Shown here in pieces: positions 27,102-34,274 of a stretch of 64,000 nt of DNA; the first letter of the stretch is position 1, and each line of letters begins with the position of its first letter. The DNA is taken from positions 186,001 through 250,000 of the forward strand of contig JAXLYE010000009.1 of NCBI GenBank assembly GCA_046351595.1, given 5' to 3'. A program made the translations under genes and the position numbers. This DNA comes from JAXLYE01 sp046351595 (GTDB lineage: Bacteria; Myxococcota_A; Polyangia; Palsa-1104; JAEUJZ01). The notes under the pieces are model-generated. The model was not told where the DNA came from, did not search any database, and saw only the letters and a list, made by a program, of their open reading frames with translations.

Positions 27102-27171
27102 CAGGTCTGCTGGGCCCGTTTACGGAACTGCCGAGACGCGGATCGCGGGCGAGGCGGGTGAAGGAGAAGCC

Positions 27172-27714
27172 ATGACACGGCAAGAGCTGTATGACGAGAT
27201 GAAGCGCTTCCTCGGCTTCGGCAGCGAGGACGCGGAGAACCTGAAGGCGCTGCGGCCGATCCTGGGGCCGCACCAGCAGGCGATTACGGAGCACTTCTAC
27301 GAGGTGCTCGGTCGGTTTCCCGAGACGGCGAAGCTGATCGCGGGGCGGGTGGACTCGCTGAAGCGCACGCACGCGGGGTGGTTCAACGACCTGCTGGCGG
27401 GAGAGTACGGCCAGTCGTACCTGGAGTCGCGCTGGCGCATCGGCATGGCGCACGTGCGCATCGGCATGGCGCCGTACTGGGTCGAGGTGGTGATGAGCAT
27501 CGTGCGCCAGATGGCGGTGGCCGCGATGGCGAATGAGATCCGCGATCCGCACGAGCTCGGCCGCAAGTGCGCGAGCCTGCTCAAGGTGCTGGATCTGGAT
27601 CTGCTGATCATCAACCTGGCGTACCAGGACGATCGCATGGATCGGCTGGCGCGGTTCACGGGGATGAAGCGCGCGCTCATCGAGAACGTCATCAAGATGC
27701 CCGAGAAGAAGTGA
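27172..27714 (+). CDS. Protoglobin-domain protein
   Basis: 180 residues, matching the sensor-globin/protoglobin fold alone with no output domain. LKALRPILGPHQQAITEHFYEVL marks the first helices, given here only by type, and the proximal haem His is likely the one in RIGMAHVRIG near residue 105. The family binds haem and senses or carries O2, NO or CO. In this operon it sits between a Roadblock protein and a receiver protein, so it may feed gas levels to the PAS kinase at the operon head. AAGGAGAAG precedes the start. Confidence 0.85.
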   Translation: MTRQELYDEMKRFLGFGSEDAENLKALRPILGPHQQAITEHFYEVLGRFPETAKLIAGRVDSLKRTHAGWFNDLLAGEYGQSYLESRWRIGMAHVRIGMAPYWVEVVMSIVRQMAVAAMANEIRDPHELGRKCASLLKVLDLDLLIINLAYQDDRMDRLARFTGMKRALIENVIKMPEKK

Positions 27715-27781
27715 GCGCCGGCCCAGATCCGATTTGGGAGTCTGGGAGCCGCTCTGGGAGTGAGTCCAGGAAGGCAAGAAG

Positions 27782-28807
27782 ATGCGAGAGATCGACAAGG
27801 ACGCACCGCCGATCAGCCTGCCGCCCGCGGCTCAGCTCCTGCTCGTCGAGGACGAGCCGATCCTGAGATCGTCGATGGCGCGCGGTCTGTCCAAGCTGCC
27901 GAGCGTGGAGGTGTGGAGCGCGGCCACGGTGGCCGAGGCGCGGCAGCTGCTTGACTCGGTGCGGCCGCAGATCGTGCTGTGCGACATCGATCTGCCGGAC
28001 GGACTCGGCCTCGACATATTGGCGGCGCTCGATCGCCGCGGCCTGAACGTGCCGGTGATCTTCATCTCGGCGTATGTGTCGACGTACCGGCGCAGCATCC
28101 CGTCGCGCTCGAACATCCAGGTGCGCGAGAAGCCGTTCCCGCTGACCGAGCTGCGCAAGCTGGTGCAGCAGCTGCTCGCGCTGCCGCCGCCCGAGGTGGC
28201 GCCGTTCTCGGCGTCGGACTACGTGCAGCTGGCGTGGATGGGGCAGCACTCGGTGCGGCTGGAGTTTGCGGCGGACGGAGAGGCGGCCGGCTGCATCGTC
28301 ATCTTCCGCGGCGAGGTCTGGTCGGCCGTGGATCGGCAGGGCGCGGGCGAGGGCGCGCTGCGGCGCCTGCTGTTCTCGCGCTGTACGCTGGCGCGCTGCG
28401 TGAATGTCCGGGACGAGCCGGGGCCGCGCGAGTTCACGGAGTCCTCCCAGAGCCTGCTGATGGAGGCGGCGCGGCTGCACGACGAGGAGCTGCACGCCAG
28501 CCGGACCAGCCCGCCCGCGATCGCGTCGGTGTCCCCGGCGACGAAGCCGGCGACGAAGCCGGCGACGATGCCATCGACAGACAAGCCGCCGCTGCCGGAG
28601 CCGCGCGCAGGGCGCTCGGCCGAGAAGCGACCGTGTTTCGAGGAGCTGTTCGAGCAGGGCGTGGACGCGCTGCTGCGCAAGAACTACGCCGCGTCGTGCG
28701 AGGCCTTCGCCGCGGCCGCGGAGCTGCGGCCCGGGGATACGCGCGTCGTGGCCAACCTGAAGCGGCTGCGCGCCCTGGGCTTCGCGCCCAAGAAGGAGAC
28801 ACCATGA
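27782..28807 (+). CDS. Receiver-DUF4388-TPR-like protein
   Basis: 341 residues. A response-regulator receiver spans about 17-135: acidic pair in LLVEDEP, phospho-Asp 68 in LCDIDLPDG, Ser in FISAY and Lys in REKPFP. Next comes a DUF4388/PATAN-type domain (VQLAWMGQHSVRLEF, GEVWSAVDRQG), which often serves as a signalling platform, then a Thr/Lys/Pro-rich linker with KPAT repeats and a short TPR-like C-terminus (DALLRKNYAASCEAFAAAAE). There is no DNA-binding domain, so output is by protein contact. The stop overlaps the following OmpA-like start (ATGA). Confidence 0.85.
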   Translation: MREIDKDAPPISLPPAAQLLLVEDEPILRSSMARGLSKLPSVEVWSAATVAEARQLLDSVRPQIVLCDIDLPDGLGLDILAALDRRGLNVPVIFISAYVSTYRRSIPSRSNIQVREKPFPLTELRKLVQQLLALPPPEVAPFSASDYVQLAWMGQHSVRLEFAADGEAAGCIVIFRGEVWSAVDRQGAGEGALRRLLFSRCTLARCVNVRDEPGPREFTESSQSLLMEAARLHDEELHASRTSPPAIASVSPATKPATKPATMPSTDKPPLPEPRAGRSAEKRPCFEELFEQGVDALLRKNYAASCEAFAAAAELRPGDTRVVANLKRLRALGFAPKKETP

Positions 28808-29448
28808 GGGAGTCGGTCTGGACGGAGCCCGCGACCGGCCTGCTGGTCCCCGTCGTGCTGGGCGCGCTGGGGTACGCCGGCATGGCGGTGGGCGTGCACG
28901 AGATGCTCTCGCCGCCGCTCCGGCCGCGCGAGGCCTACGCGCCTGCGCCGCCGCCCGTTGCGAGCGCGCCTGCACCGGTCCGCACGCCCGCGCCGCCGCC
29001 GCCAACACCACCTGGGCCGCCGCCGGTCGCGCCGCCCAGCGCCGCGGCGCCGCCTGCGCGCGACTGCCCGCCGCTGTTCTCGGTGTATTTCGGCGCGGGG
29101 TCGCTGCGGCCCGATGCCCTGCCCGCGGACTCCGTGACCCGGCTGCGCGACTGGCTGGAGGCGCACCCGCAGGCGGTCCTCGTCCTGCAGGGTCACTCGG
29201 ACGCGCGCGGCGGGGCGCGCTACAACTGGGAGCTCAGCTATCGCCGTGCGCACGCGGTGGCGCAGCAGCTGCGTGCCGCGGGCGTGCCGCGCGGGCGCAT
29301 CTCGGCGCAGGCCGCGGGCGCGTTCCAGCCGCTGGCGGGACGCGAGGACACCGAGGCCGCCAACCGTCGCGTCGTGCTCGGGGTCCTGGGCGCGCCCGGC
29401 TGTGCGGCGGGCCCGGACGCCGTGTTCCAGATTGGGGGAGTTCCATGA
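28804..29448 (+). CDS. OmpA-like peptidoglycan-binding protein with N-terminal anchor
   Basis: 214 residues. A single hydrophobic helix (about 12-35) anchors it, followed by a Pro/Ala-rich spacer that can cross the periplasm and an OmpA C-terminal domain (LQGHSDARGG, then NWELSYRRAHAV, the peptidoglycan-contact motif). It should tie an inner-membrane complex to the cell wall. It overlaps both neighbours by 4 bp, coupling it to the receiver protein and to the membrane Roadblock-like protein. Confidence 0.85.
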   Translation: MRESVWTEPATGLLVPVVLGALGYAGMAVGVHEMLSPPLRPREAYAPAPPPVASAPAPVRTPAPPPPTPPGPPPVAPPSAAAPPARDCPPLFSVYFGAGSLRPDALPADSVTRLRDWLEAHPQAVLVLQGHSDARGGARYNWELSYRRAHAVAQQLRAAGVPRGRISAQAAGAFQPLAGREDTEAANRRVVLGVLGAPGCAAGPDAVFQIGGVP

Positions 29449-30074
29449 TCGCGGTGAGCCTGACCCTGGCGGCGCTGTCCTCGGGTCTGCTGATCCTGTC
29501 GGGTTACGCGCTGGGCTCGCGGCGCGAGGGGCGCGAGCGCCAGCGCCTGCAGCACGAGCTCGCCGAGCGCACCGCGCGCGTCGAGGCGCTGAGCACGGTC
29601 GAGGGCCTGCTGGCGTCGGCGCGTGTGCCCGAGCGCATCGGTCAGGCCGTGACGCGGCTGCGCGCGGAGCGCAGCGGGCGTCCGGGGCGGCCGTCGCACG
29701 CGGACCTGCCGCGGCTCCTCGACGCCATCGCCGAGCAGGGCGGGTTCACGGCGGTGCTTTTGACCGATGAGACCGGGCTGCCCGTCGCCAGCAGCGCGCA
29801 GGCGCGGCACGCCGAGCAGCTCGCCGGAATCGCCTCGCTGATCCTGACGCTGGCCGAGCGCATCGTCGCCAACCAGCAGCCCGCGCCGCTCGCCGTGCTG
29901 CTGCGCGACGAGTCCAACCAGCTCGTCCTGCACCGCGTCTTCCGCCTGCCGTTCACCGAGGAGCGCTACATCCTCACCGCGGTGGCAAAGGGCGCGACCG
30001 CCACGCCGGAGATCCTCGATCCAGCGCTCGGCGCGCTCGAAGAGCTGCTGGCGCCGAGCGAGGACGCGGCCTGA
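29445..30074 (+). CDS. Membrane-anchored Roadblock/LC7-like protein
   Basis: 209 residues. One N-terminal membrane helix (about 4-24), a charged coiled-coil-like region (EGRERQRLQHELAERTARVE), then a domain resembling Roadblock/LC7 (FTAVLLTDETGLPVASS, QLAGIASLILTLAER). It is the last gene of the sensory operon, coupled by ATGA to the OmpA-like gene, and could recruit the soluble Roadblock protein of the same operon to the membrane. The stop codon TGA forms the first bases of an 11-bp tandem repeat. Confidence 0.65.
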   Translation: MIAVSLTLAALSSGLLILSGYALGSRREGRERQRLQHELAERTARVEALSTVEGLLASARVPERIGQAVTRLRAERSGRPGRPSHADLPRLLDAIAEQGGFTAVLLTDETGLPVASSAQARHAEQLAGIASLILTLAERIVANQQPAPLAVLLRDESNQLVLHRVFRLPFTEERYILTAVAKGATATPEILDPALGALEELLAPSEDAA

Positions 30075-30104
30075 TCAGGGAGTGATCAGGGAGTGATCAG
30101 GGGG
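30072..30104. repeat. Three tandem copies of an 11-bp repeat starting at a stop codon
   Basis: TGATCAGGGAG twice, then TGATCAGGGGG. The first TGA is the stop codon of the preceding gene. Degenerate CTCAGGGAG/CTCAGG pieces continue to about 30121. Confidence 0.85.
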
Positions 30105-30128
30105 GCTCAGGGAGTGCTCAGGTGCTGC

Positions 30129-31592
30129 TCACGCGGTGCCCGCGCCGTCCGGGCCGGGAGCGTCCGCGGCGTCCATGAGCACGCGCAGCCGCACCAGCGC
30201 CCGGCGCGCGGCGCGCAGGTGCTCTGCGCGCTCCAGGCTCGCGAGCGCGAGGTCCAGCCCGCACGCGCCGCACACCCCGGACTCCGGCGGCGAGTAGTTG
30301 TGGCAGGAGGGACAGAGCGCGAGGCGACGCGGCACGGCACGCTCGCTGCGCGCGCCCATGTCGGGCGGTGACCACGCGGGCGCGGTCTGCTCCTCGGCGG
30401 CGCCGCGCTCGTCCCAGGGCTCCAGCAGCAGCACGAACTCGCCCAGATCGAACGGCGTGCCGGGCGGCGCCTTCCTGCGCTCGATCCGCTCGCGCAGCCC
30501 CTCTTGCTGCAGGACGAGCGCGCGGTGGTGGCAGTAGGGGTTGTTGCCGGGGCGGCCGAGGAAGCTGTGCGCGACCCAGGCGCAGCCGGCCAGGCAGTCG
30601 CTCGCGTGCACGCACGAGCGGCAGAAGCCCCACAGATCCTCGACGGTGCGCGTGCGCAAAAGGCGCGCCCCCGGGCTTGTCGCCCACAGCTCGGCGATCG
30701 GCCGGTCGCGGACGTTGCCGGCGGTGTAGTTCTCGCGCGGCAGCGATGGGCAGGCCTTGACCGTGCCGTCGGACTCGATGCCCATGCTGTTGCGGCCCGC
30801 GTTGCAGCCGGTCCAGTGCAGGCGCGCGACGTTGGCGTGCCGCAGCAGCGACTCGTGCGGGCCGAAGTAGCCGACGGTGTTGCCCGGCATCAGCAGCATC
30901 CCGACGTCCGCGCCGCGCTGCGCCAGCGCCGCCAGCCGCGGCATCAGATCGAGCAGCTCGTAGGGCTGCAGCAGCCGCTCGGGCGAGTCGGCGGCGCGCC
31001 CCATGGCGATGTTGATGCCGACCTGCCACGTCGAGACGCCGGCCTGCACGAGCGGCTCGAACATCGCCTCCAGCTGCGGCAGCGCCGCCGGCGTCAGCGT
31101 GGTGTTCACCGTGGTCGAAAGGCCGCGCTCGCGGCACAGCGCCAGCACCGACCACGCCGCGGCGTGTGAGCCGGCGACCCCGCGCAGCGCATCGTGCACC
31201 TCGGCCGGCCCGTCGATCGAGACGCCGACCGCGCCCAGCCCGGCGGCGACCGCAGCGTCCAGGCGCGCCGCCGTCAGCCCGCGCCCGCCGGTCTGCAGCG
31301 TGCACAGCATGCCGTGCCCGGTGATCGCGCGGATGATGTCCACCCAGTCCGGGCGCAGGTACGCCTCGCCGCCGATGAGCGTGATCTCCCGCGTGCCCAG
31401 CGCCGCCAGCTGGTCGACGACCGACAGGCACTCTGACAGCGACAGCTCGTCCTTTCGGCGGCGACCCGCGCGCGAGCCGCAGTGGCCGCAGCGCTGGTCG
31501 CAGGCGAGCGTCAGCTCCCAGACCACGTAGACCGGGCGCAGGCTGTTCCAGTCGTCGGTGGTGGGCAGGCGCGGGAGGCGCTCGACGTCCAT
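30129..31592 (-). CDS. Radical SAM/SPASM maturase
   Basis: 487 residues. The radical SAM core has LACDQRCGHC, the CxxxCxxC cluster motif, near residues 29-39, and the GGE motif in TLIGGEAYLRPDW. The SPASM region supplies further Cys residues for auxiliary clusters (CNAGRNSMGI, CPSLPRENY, CRSC...CLAGCAW). A C-terminal extension ends in a small zinc-ribbon-like piece, CPSCHNYSPPESGVCGACG. SPASM enzymes usually modify a ribosomal peptide or protein. The gene starts 2 bp after the 209-aa protein, which is the natural candidate for substrate or partner. The pair is read from a sigma-54-type promoter at 32308-32323. Confidence 0.88.
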   Translation of the reverse strand: MDVERLPRLPTTDDWNSLRPVYVVWELTLACDQRCGHCGSRAGRRRKDELSLSECLSVVDQLAALGTREITLIGGEAYLRPDWVDIIRAITGHGMLCTLQTGGRGLTAARLDAAVAAGLGAVGVSIDGPAEVHDALRGVAGSHAAAWSVLALCRERGLSTTVNTTLTPAALPQLEAMFEPLVQAGVSTWQVGINIAMGRAADSPERLLQPYELLDLMPRLAALAQRGADVGMLLMPGNTVGYFGPHESLLRHANVARLHWTGCNAGRNSMGIESDGTVKACPSLPRENYTAGNVRDRPIAELWATSPGARLLRTRTVEDLWGFCRSCVHASDCLAGCAWVAHSFLGRPGNNPYCHHRALVLQQEGLRERIERRKAPPGTPFDLGEFVLLLEPWDERGAAEEQTAPAWSPPDMGARSERAVPRRLALCPSCHNYSPPESGVCGACGLDLALASLERAEHLRAARRALVRLRVLMDAADAPGPDGAGTA

Positions 31593-31594
31593 GC

Positions 31595-32224
31595 TCAGCC
31601 CTCCAGCTTCGTAAGCGCGGCCTCCAGCTCGGCGAGCGCGGACCGCACCTCGGCGACCTTGCTGTCACCGGTCAGGCCCATGCGCTCGCTGCCGGCGGCG
31701 TCGACCTCGGCGAGGGCGCGGCGCACGATCGCGGCCTCGGCGCGCATCTCGGCGGCGTCCCCGCGCGCGATCACGTGGCGGATCGGGACGCCGTAGCGCG
31801 TGCCGATGGTCCCCGCCGCGTCGAAGCCGAACAGCGACGCCTGGAACAGCGGCGCCACCACGGTGCCGTTCTTCGGATCCTCCTCGACCAGGTAGAACAG
31901 GTTCGCCTTGGGGTACTCGATCAGGTGCACCTTCGCGTCGGCCATGCCCTCGATCTTCATCTCGTGCAGGATGCGGTTGTGGCCCGCATCGTCGTGCAGC
32001 CGCATCGCCGTGGTCTGCACGTTGACCGAGCGGATGGCGATGCGGGTACAGCCCATCGGATCGCCCCAGACGTTGAGGCTGCACATGTTCGGATCCAGCG
32101 ACATCTGGCCCTTGTGATGACCCAGGCTCGTGTCCTGGAGCTTCAGGTGGATGCGGTGCGCGCCGAGCAGCGCGCGCGACAGGTACATCGAGGCCAGATC
32201 GTGTTTCAGGGCGTGGTTGGGCAT
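31595..32224 (-). CDS. 209-aa partner of the SPASM radical SAM enzyme, unknown family
   Basis: I do not recognise this protein. It has no signal peptide and no long membrane segment. The N-terminal half is rich in His and Met (MPNHALKHDLASMYLSR, LGHHKGQMSLDPNMCS, MRLHDDAGHNRILHEM); the C-terminus is a helical Glu/Ala/Arg stretch. There are only two Cys residues. CAGGAGT precedes the ATG at 32224. It lies directly upstream of, and only 2 bp from, the SPASM enzyme, which suggests a dedicated substrate or scaffold, although it is much longer than usual precursor peptides. Confidence 0.75.
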   Translation of the reverse strand: MPNHALKHDLASMYLSRALLGAHRIHLKLQDTSLGHHKGQMSLDPNMCSLNVWGDPMGCTRIAIRSVNVQTTAMRLHDDAGHNRILHEMKIEGMADAKVHLIEYPKANLFYLVEEDPKNGTVVAPLFQASLFGFDAAGTIGTRYGVPIRHVIARGDAAEMRAEAAIVRRALAEVDAAGSERMGLTGDSKVAEVRSALAELEAALTKLEG

Positions 32225-32307
32225 CGCGGACTCCTGTTCTTGAGGTCTGGGAGCCAGCGCGCGATCCGGGCGATTCAGACCGACCGGCTGGTCCCTGCGC
32301 GCCACGT

Positions 32308-32323
32308 TGCAAGCCGGAGGCCA
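32308..32323 (-). promoter_or_regulatory. Sigma-54 promoter candidate for the radical SAM pair
   Basis: The minus strand reads TGGCCTCCGGCTTGCA: GG-N10-GC spacing, good TTGCA, with two mismatches in the -24 hexamer (TGGCCT for TGGCAC). The start would be near 32296, about 70 nt before the ATG. It faces away from the YeeE promoter. Confidence 0.5.
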
Positions 32324-32413
32324 GCGCGCACACCACCCGCCTCCGACGGAGGGCACGCACCCGCGGCGCGTTCCTGTAACGACTCCGTAGCGGCGCAGCA
32401 CGGGCTTGTGACA

Positions 32414-32451
32414 TGAAACGGAATCGGGACTGTTTCACCCGAGCTGAAACA
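32414..32451. promoter_or_regulatory. Activator element TGAAAC ... TGTTTCA-N7-TGAAACA
   Basis: Half-sites at 32414-32419, 32431-32437 and 32445-32451. The last two form a perfect 7-bp inverted repeat. The element lies between two divergent sigma-54 promoters, 55-60 bp from the -24 box of the YeeE promoter and about 115 bp from that of the radical SAM pair. Four more TGTTTCA copies lie at 33464-33502. Confidence 0.6.
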
Positions 32452-32496
32452 ACCCGCGCAGCGACCGGCGAGCGCGACTTCCGACGAGCGGCTGGG

Positions 32497-32511
32497 TGGC
32501 ATCTCGCTTGC
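32497..32511 (+). promoter_or_regulatory. Sigma-54 promoter of the YeeE/YedE pair
   Basis: TGGCATCTCGCTTGC followed by T: GG-N10-GC spacing, one mismatch in the -24 box, perfect TTGCT. Start near 32523, leader about 27 nt containing GGGAG before the ATG at 32550. Confidence 0.7.
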
Positions 32512-32549
32512 TTTCTGTGTATCGGTAGCATCGCACCGGGAGCCCAACC

Positions 32550-32978
32550 ATGAACAACTTCACACCCCTGCCTGCGCTCATCGGCGGCCTGCTCATCGGC
32601 AGCGCCGCGGCCCTCATGCTGCTGCTGAAGGGACGCATCGCCGGCATCAGCGGCATCGTCGGCGGCCTGCTGCAGCCGTCGCACGGCGACACCTCGTGGC
32701 GCGGCCTGTTCATCCTCGGCCTGATGGCGGCGCCGCTGATCCTTTTGGCCACCGGCCGGCTGCCGCAGATGACGAACGTGGCCTCGGACCGCACCCTCAT
32801 CCTCGCCGGCCTGCTCGTCGGATTCGGCACGCGCCTGGGCAGCGGCTGCACCAGCGGCCACGGCGTCTGCGGCCTGGCCCGGCGCTCGAAGCGCTCGCTG
32901 GTGGCGACGCTGGTGTTCATGGCCAGCGGCGCGCTGACGGTCTGGGTCGTTCGCCACGTGATCGGAGGTGCACCATGA
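32550..32978 (+). CDS. YeeE/YedE family transporter half (sulfur-compound transport)
   Basis: 142 residues with four hydrophobic helices. The signature GSGCTSGHGVCGLARRS contains the Cys pair thought to handle thiosulfate or another sulfur species in YeeE-type permeases. Proteins of this short form occur in pairs, and the second half follows with a 4-bp overlap (ATGA). They are usually linked to sulfide/persulfide metabolism. Transcription is probably sigma-54 dependent, see 32497. Confidence 0.88.
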   Translation: MNNFTPLPALIGGLLIGSAAALMLLLKGRIAGISGIVGGLLQPSHGDTSWRGLFILGLMAAPLILLATGRLPQMTNVASDRTLILAGLLVGFGTRLGSGCTSGHGVCGLARRSKRSLVATLVFMASGALTVWVVRHVIGGAP

Positions 32979-33415
32979 AGACCGGACAGAACCTCGCATC
33001 GCTCGGGCTGGGCCTCCTGTTCGGCCTGGGCCTGAGCCTGGCCGGCATGATCAACCCGCAGAAGATCCAGGACTTCCTCGACTTCACCGGCCGCTGGGAT
33101 CCGAGCCTCGCGGTGGTGATGGCGAGCGCGCTGCTCGTCACGATGATCTCGTTCCCGTTCATCCTGCGCCGCAGCCGGCCGGTCATCGGCCACAAGTTCC
33201 ACCTGCCGACGGCGACCGCGCTGGACCGCCGGCTCGTCGTCGGGGCCGCGCTGTTCGGCGTCGGCTGGGGCCTGGGCGGGTACTGCCCGGGACCGGCGCT
33301 GGTAGCGGTAGCGACGGGCTCGCGGCCGGCGCTGATCTTCCTCGTCTCGATGCTGCTCGGTATGGCGCTGCACCGCAGCTACCACGACCTGCGCAGCCCC
33401 GCGCACCACGCCTGA
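32975..33415 (+). CDS. Second YeeE/YedE-type half (DUF6691-like)
   Basis: 146 residues, four hydrophobic helices. It shows SLAGMINPQKIQDFLDF near the start and GVGWGLGGYCPGPALVAV near the end, the counterpart of the Cys motif in the first half. The two small proteins should form one membrane transporter. The start ATG 32975 overlaps the previous stop. The downstream 80 bp before the convergent hemerythrin gene contain four TGTTTCA repeats. Confidence 0.87.
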   Translation: MKTGQNLASLGLGLLFGLGLSLAGMINPQKIQDFLDFTGRWDPSLAVVMASALLVTMISFPFILRRSRPVIGHKFHLPTATALDRRLVVGAALFGVGWGLGGYCPGPALVAVATGSRPALIFLVSMLLGMALHRSYHDLRSPAHHA

Positions 33416-33463
33416 GCGACGCTGCGCCGCGGGTCCATCGGCCCGCGCCGGGCGTGCGGGCGC

Positions 33464-33502
33464 TTGTTTCAGTTGTTTCAGGGAATGTTTCAGGTTGTTT
33501 CA
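33464..33502. repeat. Four TGTTTCA repeats overlapping the hemerythrin stop codon
   Basis: TTGTTTCA at 33464, 33473 and 33495 and ATGTTTCA at 33485. The heptamer is identical to the half-site of the element at 32431-32451 upstream of the YeeE/YedE pair. The last copy contains the stop codon of the minus-strand hemerythrin gene (33500-33502). Confidence 0.8.
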
Positions 33503-33964
33503 GGAGCGGGGGCCGGACCGCGCGCTCTCGGGCGCCTGCGCCGGCTGCCGCTGCACCGCGGCGCGCACGAGGAGCCAGGGGTACAGGGTTTCGGACTCGC
33601 GCCGGGCGTGCTGGCGCAGCGCCTCGACGAAGCGCTCGATCGCGACGGCGCGGATCAGGTGCAGCTGGATGTCCAGCCCCAGCCCGTCAAGCAGCTGGCG
33701 GATGATGGCGTGCTCGGCGCGCAGCTCCTGCGCCACCTGCGCCGCCTCGGGGCTGCTCCGGGCGAAGGCCGGGAACAGCTCGTGCTCCTCGTACAGCATG
33801 TGCGCGTCCAGCTCGTCGCTGATCTCGGTCCAGACCGCGTCGCACTCCCGCCAGCTGGCGCGCTGGGCGCGCTCGACCAGATCCTGGAAGCGGCGGTCCA
33901 TCCGGTCGTGATCCTGGCGCAGGTGCTCGGCCGAGAGCGGCGAAGGGGCGGTTTCCGGTCGCAT
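33500..33964 (-). CDS. Hemerythrin HHE-domain protein
   Basis: 154 residues. The four-helix bundle diiron ligands can be followed: LRQDHDRMDRRF, HMLYEEHELFPAF, AEHAIIRQLL and HARRESETLYPWL. Such proteins bind O2 or protect against NO and oxidative stress. The AAAGGAGCCC ribosome site is well placed. A sigma-54-type promoter lies at 34025-34040, back to back with that of the transglutaminase gene, with a shared activator element about 85 bp from each. The tail is Pro/Ala/Ser-rich. Confidence 0.88.
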   Translation of the reverse strand: MRPETAPSPLSAEHLRQDHDRMDRRFQDLVERAQRASWRECDAVWTEISDELDAHMLYEEHELFPAFARSSPEAAQVAQELRAEHAIIRQLLDGLGLDIQLHLIRAVAIERFVEALRQHARRESETLYPWLLVRAAVQRQPAQAPESARSGPRS

Positions 33965-34024
33965 GGTGACGGGCTCCTTTTGCGCTTCGTTCGGAAGGGA
34001 GGGCGGAGTCTGGGAGCCCCATAT

Positions 34025-34040
34025 TGCACACCTGGTGCCA
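34025..34040 (-). promoter_or_regulatory. Sigma-54 promoter of the hemerythrin gene
   Basis: The minus strand reads TGGCACCAGGTGTGCA: perfect -24 hexamer, GG-N10-GC spacing, GTGCA for TTGCA. Start near 34013, about 48 nt before the ATG. Confidence 0.6.
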
Positions 34041-34117
34041 GATCGGGAACCGCCGGCTCCGGTCTGCGCAGGCTCCGGAGTCGTGCGGACCGGCGGCTCT
34101 CCTTGCGCCGGGGCGCG

Positions 34118-34155
34118 GTTACCGGGACGTCACCGCGTGTTCCCATGGCGTGACG
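34118..34155. promoter_or_regulatory. Activator element GTTAC-N6-GTCAC plus GTGAC, between divergent sigma-54 promoters
   Basis: Half-sites at 34118-34122, 34129-34133 and 34150-34154, a variant of the element at 25299-25334 with one base changed in the second and third half-sites. CGTCAC/GTGACG also forms an inverted repeat (34128-34133, 34150-34155). The centre of the first pair is about 85 bp from the -24 boxes on both sides. Confidence 0.5.
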
Positions 34156-34207
34156 CGGCCTACCTTCTGGCGCGCGAGCTCTCCGTCGCTGCGGCCGCTG
34201 CGGCAGG

Positions 34208-34222
34208 TGGCACTGCTCTTGC
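34208..34222 (+). promoter_or_regulatory. Sigma-54 promoter of the transglutaminase gene
   Basis: TGGCAC-N5-TTGC followed by T, a near-perfect match with correct spacing. Start near 34233, leader about 40 nt with CAGGAGA before the ATG. Confidence 0.78.
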
Positions 34223-34274
34223 TTTTTCCTCCGTCAACACGCTCCGCCAGAGATCAAATAGACAGGAGACCTCC

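Noticed and set aside
33963..34274. Upstream in-frame extension of the transglutaminase gene
   Set aside because: It would run through the divergent sigma-54 promoters and activator element; ATG 34275 has the ribosome site.
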